From NCBI GenBank assembly GCA_002633005.1, contig NMRA01000211.1, forward strand, positions 570,790 to 634,789: a stretch of DNA of 64,000 nucleotides. Reading direction: 5' to 3'. The stretch comes from Phoronis australis. Lineage: Eukaryota; Phoronida; Phoronidae. Position 1 is the stretch's first letter, and each line of letters opens with the position of its first letter. The translations under genes and the position numbers were made by a program. This document shows, piece after piece, positions 55,000-64,000 of this stretch. The notes beneath the pieces are model-generated. The model did not search any database, had not been told where the DNA came from, and saw only the letters and a list, made by a program, of their open reading frames with translations.

Positions 55000-56420
55000 A
55001 GCTTGTACATAAGTTAACACTCAGATAAGGCTTTGCTTTTTAGTTGAGTGGTGTAATTTGAATTTAAAAGATGAAAACTGAAATACCAGCATCTTAAATA
55101 AATTTGACGGCAAAGTTTCAACTAGAACACAGACTAAATAGCCCAAATTTTACTGACAAAATCACAGCAAGTGTTGCTATGTTGCATTTTGCATTTACCT
55201 CAGTTTCTACAATATCACATCAATAACAACAGGTTAAATCCCTCAGACAAGCCAACAGATTGTACAATGTTCGGACAAAGATGAAATCCGGAATATTACT
55301 GGACATCACTGACTGTCAAATTCATTATCTCCCTCATTTGACTATTTTCCAGCGCGGTTCAAGGCTGAAAAGAAACCTTTATCCTGTTGTAGTGTCAGGC
55401 AGCCTTCCTCCCGAAACTGTTCATCCGTCTCCATCGCCTGTGCAGTTCTTGCGGGATATGCTTTGTTGTTCTACTTTCTGCAAAATGACAGGCAGGTTGT
55501 AACACTCTCGAATTATACACTTTTTGCAGAACTTCACAGAGCCCAGCCACTACACAGGTGTGACTGCCGCTGAGTGATCCAATGAGTTTAGCTGAGATAA
55601 GTCATTTGACCCATGTAGTGTAATATGTAAAACGACCCTAAGTACAACAAGAAAAAACAATGTGGGTACTTGATTTATTTTTGCCGGATTCCTTTGGACA
55701 TCAAAAGAATATCATATCAAGACAATAAATGTCGACATAGTGGAACTCATAAAACATAACGACAGGCTATGATTTCCAGAGTTACATAATTCACTGACAG
55801 CTGAAGTGAAATGAAATTGGCATGCAGGTTGTCAGTTAAAATTGGAATTTATAATGCTATAACTGCAGCATTCATCAATATATCTATAGAAAAATACTTC
55901 TTGTAATGAACTAAAAAGAAGACGCATAACAACAATAATGGTTGTTGAAAAGTGAAAGTTAATGCGATATTGCATTTTCCGCTTGCAACAGGTACAGGCC
56001 AGTAGATGCACATAATCTCGGACTAAACTTAAACTATCTCAAGACGCTACTAGTAAGTGGACTGAACAGCTCTAGGCTAGCCTAGACTCCAACAACGGCG
56101 ACAGCACAGGTATATCATTTGCCCTTAGGAACACAAGATGCAGGCATAGGACTACTAAACTTCACCAGTGGGCACAATAAAAAGCTCTGTCTATACTGTA
56201 CAAAAACAAGTGCTGTTGCTATATTTTGTGGTACATGCATGGTCACAGAGTTTGTGAATTCCCTGAAAGGAGAACCAGTAACTTGCACTGCAGGGTACTG
56301 TATTATAATAACAACTGTTGTTTCTAGAGATGCTAACTGGTTCTCGAATCATGTATCCACACAACTGACTATTACCGGCACAATGCTACCGTGATAACTT
56401 CAAATTCAAACAAAGTAGTA
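55000..56420. other. no gene recognised
   Basis: AT-rich sequence. The frames at 55260-55502 and 56119-56394 have no motifs I recognise. Confidence 0.35.
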
Positions 56421-56431
56421 GTAGTACTCAC

Positions 56432-56834
56432 CAGATCCAACAGGAAAGAACATATGCATTGACATTGTTGAGTTCCTGTGGAAGTAAGTTGACTTTAGAC
56501 ATTTCAACCACCATCCACACTTCATGCTTGGCACGCGAGCTACTGCTAATGAAATGGGTGTTTGCACAGTCTACTTGGTTTCCACAGAATTCCAAGATGA
56601 GCCCAGTGTCTTGCCCTTGCCTTGGACGCAGTCACACAGGCGTGACACGGGTACGGTGAACACGCATTTGTAAATTGTCCGATTCTCGCCAAATTGAGTT
56701 GCCGCACAGTCTGTAGGTGCGGTGGATTGGTACTCCGGCACTTTATGTCGCATCAAGATTTCACATATGTGCAGAGAACATTCTTTTAAGGTCCCACACA
56801 CTTCATCACACTCCATCATACTAGCAGTTAACAC
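56432..56834 (-). pseudogene. candidate exon of an unrecognised gene, one frameshift
   Basis: On the minus strand a frame (MMECDEVCGTLKECSLH..KCVFTVPVSRLCDCVQGKG) passes after a shift near 56590 into a second frame (GLILEFCGNQVDCANTHF..VWMVVEMSKVNLLPQELN). It ends at the consensus donor ATCTG/GTGAGT (56432/56431). The cysteine content is high and codon use looks coding in both parts, but no family is recognised. It may be a first exon starting near the ATG at about 56848 (MADSDLL) with a further shift. Confidence 0.3.
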
Positions 56835-56859
56835 AGCAAGTCAGAATCAGCCATTTTGC

Positions 56860-59800
56860 CACCACTAAAGTGACACCTGTGTGTTGGACACTGGGTTCAC
56901 GAAAAACGTGGAATTTTAATTAAAAAGGAAAAATATCTTAAACACTTGCACCTGACTTAATGACACTAAACTAAATATTAATAAACCAACTTTTGAATCA
57001 AAATTATGCACTTTACTGGTGTTGTAACGATTCACAGGTATCGGTATTGAAGGTAATTTCTACTCAGGTGGTTGTCACAATCTTGCAATTCCTATAGAAA
57101 AATGCTCAGCGCCAAAAGATCTTATTGTACTAATCAACAGCAATAAGATAGAAACGTCTTGCGTAAAAGTCTGGTGTTGATCAGTGTTGTGCCAGCTGAG
57201 ATATACGGGCTCAAAATGTGGCAAAATTGCAATGCCTTGTTAACCTCTGACCCCTCTATACTTTATGCCTAAAATTTTTAACTTAACGGCAGAGTTAATG
57301 AGTATTGTTTAACATGCTTGTGAAGCCGAAGACTTGCTTTATTTATAAATTACAAACAAATAATGATCTTGTTCGCCGGTATTTTTTATTATGCAGTTCA
57401 AATAAGGCATTTTCGGCGAGTTCATTGCATGGTATACCCCCAAAATAGAGGCTCCCTGATCTCTCCCCCTTACACAAGGTAAAATGAGATTGGACTTTAC
57501 TGTTTTGCTTATCATCATAAAGGTAACTAAAATGCATAGTTTGGTTCAAATCGGTGACATTGGGTTTATCACCCCTCTGGGAATTTTTGCCTGCTGTGAG
57601 CCGGACTTCACTCTTAAATTCTAATAGAAGTGACGAAGCTACTGAGATGGTTTCAATCAATTAAATCTAGAGTTTGATGCATGCGCTAATAATTACTTGG
57701 CCTGCCCTTATTTCCGCAATTATGAAATGTAAGTCTTAAGTAACTTTCCTGAAACCGATCCCAGGTCTAGATACGAGGAACCGGTAATAATCTGTTTACC
57801 CCAAATATTGAGCTATAAACTCTGCACAATTCGTTCAAGAAAAGAGAAAGCATTCAATCGTTGTTGTGTTCCTCGTCAGTCATGTCTATGTCTCACTGTG
57901 AATCAAATCAGACAGGTGAGCTTCGTCTATAGAACACTCCAACATTCCCATCACTTTTTCCTGCCTTATCGATACTCCCACGAGAAGTAAACGCCTCGAT
58001 TTTCACCTGGTATTTACTTGTCCGGCTAAACTTGGGCGACTATGTCATTATTACGAAGAAGTAAATATTTCATATATAAAGATGTTCACATTTATTCCGT
58101 AAGCAACGTCAGACTGTTTCAAATGCGAATAATTATCTAATGCTGTAGAAGTGGATGAAATAATTTTGCAACAGGTATGTGATTGTCTGTTACAACTGCA
58201 TCACTCAAACCGATTTCATATGAGTGAAAACGCTATCATGACGCTGCAAAATAAATCTTTGAAACAGTCACATACCAGTATCAATTTTCAAGCCTACAAT
58301 GTGCGGAGCTTTCAAATTTGTTCCTTAATTATATGATATCTAAATGCATATTTACACCACTTCTAGCCTATTTACATTGATATGACCTTTCAATCGGCCA
58401 TCTCTTCTGCCACCTACAGGTGTTACAATGTTCGTAGAAGAACGAGCAAGCGTACCTCGTGTACTCTTGGCGGGCACTTGGAACACACTTTTCCTGCAAT
58501 ATTTGAAACAGGAAAAATGTGTAATCCAAGTGCCCAGATACCTATGCTTTCTTCTGAGAAAGCTTTAGTACCTGGAGATGGTTGGAGACGTGTCTGTTCC
58601 AATGTAAATAGGCTAGAGATTGTTGTAAATAGACCAAGAGAAGTGATGAAATATCATCACCTCAAAGCAGTATCAAGAAGTCATACTGCTAAGTTTTGAT
58701 GATTGACGAGCTTGGCTACAGTAAAGTATTCTATTGCAAATGCTGAAGTCCAATTGGATTACGTGGTATAGGACATGGCCGAATTAAACATGATCAGTGA
58801 TTATAAATTAGGTAAAATACTAGCGAAATTATATTGGCGACATGGATGCCAATTCAAACGCAGCAATTATTACTGCTTTACAGGCATTTGCCAGAAGCTT
58901 CGAGTTTAGGCGTTTAGAGCATAGACTGACGAAAAATGACCTACAACAATCCAGTTGTGGGGGAAGCTTTTCTAATTTCAGATGATCAAAACCTGCAAGC
59001 GATGGCTAGCAAAAGCGGCCTCTGCGAATAAAGACGGCAGATACCAATCGTAATCGGCACGAGTATAAACCGTCGCAGTTGCACAATTAGTAACAATCCT
59101 TAAATTGTCAGTTTGTCCAGACCTTTGGAGCTGTCGTATTAGCTGCTGCCGATAGGCTGTGGGTTTTATGGTTGGAGAAATCGATGTAACACTCAAACTG
59201 CGACAGTTTGTGCAGATTGTCGAGTCAATATAATCAAAATGAAATTGGATACCATGACAATTTATTCAAGTCTTCGAAGTCTTGAGGAAAACACTGCCAT
59301 GAAATAGGACAAAACGAACACCTGTGCCGTCTAAACGACACATTTTACAGCAGCCGGAGAAACCTGTGGAAAATCAGATCCCATGGACACCTCGCCGCCC
59401 TCCGTCTGGCAAGACGGAGGGCGGCGGTGGCCAAACACAGGTGAGGAACACTCACTGAGATCATGGATAGCCCTTGATTGTACCGTCTTGCGAACCTGGT
59501 GTGCATTCCTCGTCAGCCGCTGTGGACAGCACCGCAACGTAGCATTCGCTGTCCCGGCAAAAAAGTCCCACGGTCCTGGTTGTGGGCCGTTGCTACATCA
59601 CGGTACGGTTGCCGAACGCACTGGAGAAGATCTGAGTGCGGACGATATCGGCGACCACGAGAGAAGATGGCAACACGGGCCAGTAGGCTTGGGCTATTTT
59701 CGATTTCGGGATGCATGATATCCGAGGATGGTTCATTACCCACGGCCGACCGACAAGTTTTGAGTGGTCACCCCAGGCCAACGCTTTGCAGAAGACGTCC

Positions 59801-61815
59801 TTAGAAATTATTCGCAATCCGGAGACCTGATTTAGAAAAGATTTCAAAGACTCACCTCTGAAATAGTAGACACAGATGGCCAATACTGAACAGTAAATTT
59901 TGCGGGACTTCGACATTTCTTCAAAGACCCACTTCCAAAACCAGCAATGAAAAAATAACAATATCAAACGCAGGTAGATCGCATGCAATAAGAGAAAACG
60001 CATAATAGGATCTGAGCGTCATACATAAGGACACTCAAATCAAATTGATACATCATATTTCTTTGCATCCTTCACGTGACATGGGAGATAAATCTGGAGG
60101 CATTCTGTGTAGTGCTGAAAGTGTAAGTCACAGAAGTGCTTGTATAAGTCAGTTTAAGGGGCTGTGGACATTGAAAGGTATACTTATGGATAGACCTTGG
60201 ATGTATGACCAAATTTAAGAAATCTCCAGAATTGGCTTTTTCATTTTTATTGTTTTGAAATGTCCCAACATTGCGTATCATACTCTCTTTAACGTGAAAC
60301 TTGCACGCTAATTCCTTACTTGTATCTCTGTGCTGGCTTGGTCAACTTTGTTAGAAACACAACACACAGCAGCGATGTGAATATGAAGTAGGCTGGAAAG
60401 TGCCAAACATTTTTAAGAAAGAATTTTGCATCGAAATGATCTGCAGTAAATCACTCAAAAGTATCCTTTAAGTATCTTGATGTGGTGTTGATGATGCGGG
60501 CTATGTGAACCCGCGAAGTACGACATTAGTGCAAAGTTCATCTATTTGCAGATTTTTTTGTTTTCACATCTAAAAGTTGTCAGTGAATACAACTGCACTT
60601 CGCTTAGCGTAGATAAATGCACAAAACGTACCGAGAGTGGCGTACATGAAGTAATTAACCACTCGACATTATTCCGCGTATCGACCTCGACCGAATATTT
60701 GTATTTATCCCATACGCTTCGAATTCCTAAGTTTCTTTCATATTTTCGGTAGATTTTTTAAATACTTCACTCAGACTGTTCACGTGGCGGAGCACATCCT
60801 ATATGTATGCACTTGCGCGTTATGTTGCAATTTTTGTCTAGTAAAAGAAAAAATTTTAAATGTAACCATTTATTACTTGAAAAGATATAACAAACATGAA
60901 TGCAACGGTAACTGTGCAGTGAACTTGTAACATTTCCTGAAAATAGTTTAGTAACGACAATATTTCATGTTGTAGCTACCGAGGAATCGACGCCTGAGTT
61001 GTAGACGACATCATATTACAAATTGAAAACTGAGACAGAACTGTCATATAATGAACAGTCCTGTTCTGGATGTTACGACTGAGACCTGATTGCATGTTAA
61101 GTGTTACTCAAACTGTTGTAATTGCATTACTTTAAACTATTTTCCGAAACTTTGATGATCGAACCAGCTATCGACGTAGAGTCGACATTGGCCTACCTTT
61201 TGAACTTTCCATGTCAGAGGTCGCTGTTGAAGTAGTGCGGGAGGTGAATACGGAAAACATTATCACATGGCCGTATTTCCCCCGAGTGATTCAACGTGTA
61301 TTGGATAATGTTTAAATAGCATAGTCGTTTAGTTCCTGCTATACATTATTTTAGTTAGGAGCATGCAAATACATCTTTAATGAAATGTAATTTTTGTAAC
61401 CTCAATACATTTAAATTGGTTTCAAGCAGAAAGTAGTAATGAGGAGCAACGTTAAATGCTGTTCTAAATTACGCCAGTTCATGCTTTGAAGGCTTAAACA
61501 CACTTTCGCAATTGATAATTAGTTCAACTATACAAACCACAAATTGTCACAGAGAAAAAACAAACGACATTCTGAGCTTCGAAGGACAGCACCAACTGGA
61601 CATTGCGGCAGTTTGTGTGACGTTTTGTCTAGACACTCCGAATATTCGTATACCACTATCGTATCCGACTGATGCAAGTGTGAAGACAAGTATTCTGAAA
61701 CGAACTAAAAGATGTATGCAGTCACACACGACAACTGGGGTGTTTAAATAATGGTTCAGAAGTCATACATGAAGTCGCATGAGTGTGCAAAAAAGACTAT
61801 AAGCCACAATGCAGA
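56860..61815. other. no gene recognised; one strong hairpin
   Basis: Nearly 5 kb of AT-rich sequence with only short unsupported frames, among them a 111-codon plus frame and a 136-codon minus frame at 59383-60003 that overlap one another. The only firm structure is the GC hairpin at 59393-59426. Confidence 0.35.
59393..59426. repeat. 15-bp perfect GC-rich hairpin with 4-base loop
   Basis: CGCCGCCCTCCGTCT at 59393-59407 and AGACGGAGGGCGGCG at 59412-59426 are exact reverse complements around GGCA. The stem is 80 percent GC in an AT-rich region. Confidence 0.95.
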
Positions 61816-61822
61816 AACTAAC

Positions 61823-62042
61823 CATTGACGGTAACATCGCACAGCGTAAGTGTTTCTGATGTCCCAGGTATCTGTATAATCAGGTAGGTAGGGTCCGTAC
61901 ACGGGGGATGGGTCACACAAAATCGCCAAGGTCTGCCCTGTGGGAAAACTCCATCTCAAACCTTGAACAACACGCAATGACCTTGTACTGCAGCTGGAGC
62001 GGATATGTTGGACACTTTGATCTCAAAATCGTGCAATCGCTT
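61823..62042 (-). pseudogene. broken FTP second-half exon (paralog of 17658-17882)
   Basis: It starts RLHDFEIKVSNIS, passes through frames giving CDPSPVYGP and then LIIQIPGTSETLTLCDVTV, ending AATG/GTTAGT at the same position as the intact exon. Reading changes frame at least twice. One change coincides with CCTACCTACCTG, where CCTA appears duplicated. The exon is 5 bp shorter overall than its paralog, and the Cys of the first strand region is displaced. Flanking intron similarity (62360-62560) confirms common descent with the 17-19 kb copy. Residual splice sites are intact, so decay may be recent. Confidence 0.7.
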
Positions 62043-62434
62043 CTCTAAAATGGAGACGAGTTATGTTAAAACAAAACTGGTTCCGATCTGTTGGGCGACT
62101 CCTTTTGAAACCTGTATCTCACATCTGGCCTCATGTTACCGCGGATCATAGAACTTTAGACATGAAGTGCCAACTTAGGTCGTGTCGTTGATGTTGCGCT
62201 AGATTTGTTTGCATTTGTTTGTTCAGGTGTTGTTTCTTGGTATGAAATATAGGGCTTAAGGTGAAATATTTTTAGCGCATTCAGAACTACTATCACGTAA
62301 AGCGTGTTTTGAACTTATTTCATCTATATCTTCGGAGTGTTTTCAGAGCTAATGACCCCAAACATTGTCAAATGTAAAATTATCTGCTTGCGATTCTGCG
62401 ATTTGGGAAGCCGGCCGTAGGTATTATTACAATA

Positions 62435-62560
62435 ATTTCGAAAGTTTACAATTTCTTTAAAATCTATTCACATGATCAAGCACCATCTGAGCTCAGATGT
62501 GTTACCAAGTTCATGTACGTAGGACAAATAATAACAAATACATATTTTATCACTTGGGCA
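62435..62560. repeat. intron segment shared with 18742-18845
   Basis: Counterpart of the 18742-18845 block on the upstream side of the broken FTP exon. A second shared block (TCTGCTTGCGATTC..GCCGGCCGTAGGTA-like) lies at 62380-62425 and 18048-18092, but here the two are adjacent while in the other copy about 640 bp separate them. Confidence 0.65.
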
Positions 62561-62569
62561 AAAAGCAAA

Positions 62570-64000
62570 GATGTCACCTTCAATAATACTTTTCGCAACT
62601 CCCCCGTTTTTCCACCGATTTGCATAACATGGGTGTCATTAGAAAGCCTTTCATCAACCGTTGGTAGGGTATGATTATACCCAGAAGCAAAAGAAAAATA
62701 ATAAACGTCATAAATAGTAATCGTGTTGTATAAAATAAGTTGGAATGATGCCTTCTGCGATGCACAAAGGGTGCTTAGGCCTCAGTCACAGATAGGCCTA
62801 TTTCACTAATCACCTGATGAAGACTCACTGGATCTCACAGCATAGTCTTGTTCGTGAGTAAAGTCTTCCTGTTTTTCTCAGGTAATTAGAAATGTCGTTA
62901 AATGTGCATGATGTCTACCAGGCAAGTTATACGTCCATCAAGCAGAAGATTGCAAAAATCCTGATAAACATGGCAAATTTACATTAGATGTGATTCTCAG
63001 CTTCCAAGGTACACTTATGGCAGTTTGAAAAGGCCACTTGTCCTGTGATGTTTTGGTGGCGAGCGAAGTTGCAGTGCCTAAAATTACTTCATCTGCCGAA
63101 TAGCCAGCCTATCTAAGCATAGGGGTCTTTTAGAACCTGTTGGCTCAATAAGATTTGGAAAATAAGCTTTGTATGTCTACACGTAGAGCTCATCATCTAC
63201 CACGCATCCGCTCACAATTTAAACACGCATTGTTTTACATTTTTAGGTCAATTTAAACAGCTAGGGACGCTTTGTTTGTGCTATTGAACCTTTCAAGAAT
63301 AATACTACAGAGCTTGGAGTTTCAAATCACTCCATCTTATCAGCCAGTGAACAGGCTTCATGTCCCCGCGTTTCAGGCGTTTGCTGTAGGTCGCCCTCAA
63401 GTTCTCTTAGGCAACTTTGAATATATTGTGTTCTACTACGAGGATTTTAGTAGCATCCGCTTTTGCGGAACACCAAGAGCCGATTTCAAAAAGGAGGTTG
63501 AACAAAACCTGGTTTAAGGCCTTAACCTGGTCTTTATAAACCTGGTCTATTTTTAGACTTAACTTGCATTTAACCAATGTCGTTTAAAAGTCCAAAAGCC
63601 TGGTTTTGTTAAACCAGGCTTAAAGTCACCCTCTTGTGTCCTAAATGACTGAACGAAATATTTGCCTCATCAAGTTACTCATTGTTTACTTACATGCCTG
63701 CTTGATGAGTTCATTGTGTTGAAAGCTAAGATGATTTAGTTGATACCTGGAATAAAACTGATTAGCGCGAACGCTATGGTCAAAAGTGATGAAATTAAAA
63801 CTACGTTCACAAACGACTAATAATACAACTGCAACAAACTTACAAACTAAAATGAACACTGATACTGAAATACTACATAGTAACACGTTAAGAAAATACT
63901 TTCTTATAAACTATTAAGGAACACTGCAATCTAAATCACACCATAGACTATAGTACATGGACCGCCAACTCCGTATACTTTCAATGGACGAAATCTGTGA
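62570..64000. other. no gene recognised; small hairpin repeat
   Basis: AT-rich. At 63505-63622 AACCTGGTTTAA-type motifs recur, ending in the perfect hairpin AGCCTGGTTT-TGTT-AAACCAGGCT at 63597-63620, probably the remnant of a small MITE. Confidence 0.45.

Noticed and set aside
11459-56445. GATCCAACAGGAA occurring near 11460, 18860 and 56434
   Set aside because: A 13-base match three times is suggestive, but the flanks do not align, so I treat it as chance or a fragment too short to classify.
59383-60003. overlapping frames of 108-136 codons on both strands
   Set aside because: Mutually overlapping, none with recognisable domains; only the GC hairpin is a firm signal here.

Overview
The window looks like one stretch of a bilaterian animal nuclear genome, most likely a marine invertebrate deuterostome such as an acorn worm or lancelet. 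The reasons are spliced exons with GT..AG junctions, large introns full of degenerate transposons, PAN/Apple and fucolectin-type (FTP/F5-8C) domains, several THAP zinc fingers, and an LTR retrotransposon with the Gmr1-type pol order (integrase before reverse transcriptase), which was described from deuterostomes. The species cannot be fixed from the sequence. I see no operons, CRISPR arrays or bacterial genes. One ambiguous base (N) lies at 50593.

Host-like genes are sparse and on the minus strand. The best is a secreted PAN-FTP protein built from three exons that join in phase: signal peptide plus PAN (47130-46800), FTP first half (27899-27702) and FTP second half (17882-17658). A paralogous PAN first exon (10206-9876) and a broken FTP second-half exon (62042-61823), each with recognisable flanking homology, show that the locus is a tandem family. 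A second minus-strand gene or pseudogene (45301 to 36950) has a small helix-turn-helix exon and a DDE-integrase exon with three stop codons.

The rest is dominated by mobile DNA. Left to right: an inverted-repeat element (2593-4208); a decayed transposase-like gene with a C2H2 finger (5017-7192); a P-element-like transposon with CAAGG termini, a 7-bp target duplication and a two-exon THAP domain (13739-16270); a THAP fragment inserted in the FTP intron (18377); a large fold-back (23199-23642); a 5'-truncated LINE (25095-26404); the Gmr1-like retrotransposon (29505-34260); a TTAA-flanked element carrying an array of CTCF-like motifs (37753-39882); a TTAA-flanked Kolobok-like transposon with a THAP frame and an opposing P2X7-ballast-like frame (40796-42485); nested inverted repeats (44061-44828); a symmetrical fold-back MITE (49552-49713); and two nearly identical tRNA-derived SINE units (50226-51102).

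The most notable items are the Kolobok-like element with convergent THAP and P2X7-tail-like frames, the repeat-borne CTCF-like motif array, the P-like element with intact termini, and the split PAN-FTP gene family. Between 52 and 64 kb I find little beyond a 255-bp tandem repeat, a strong GC hairpin and the broken FTP exon.
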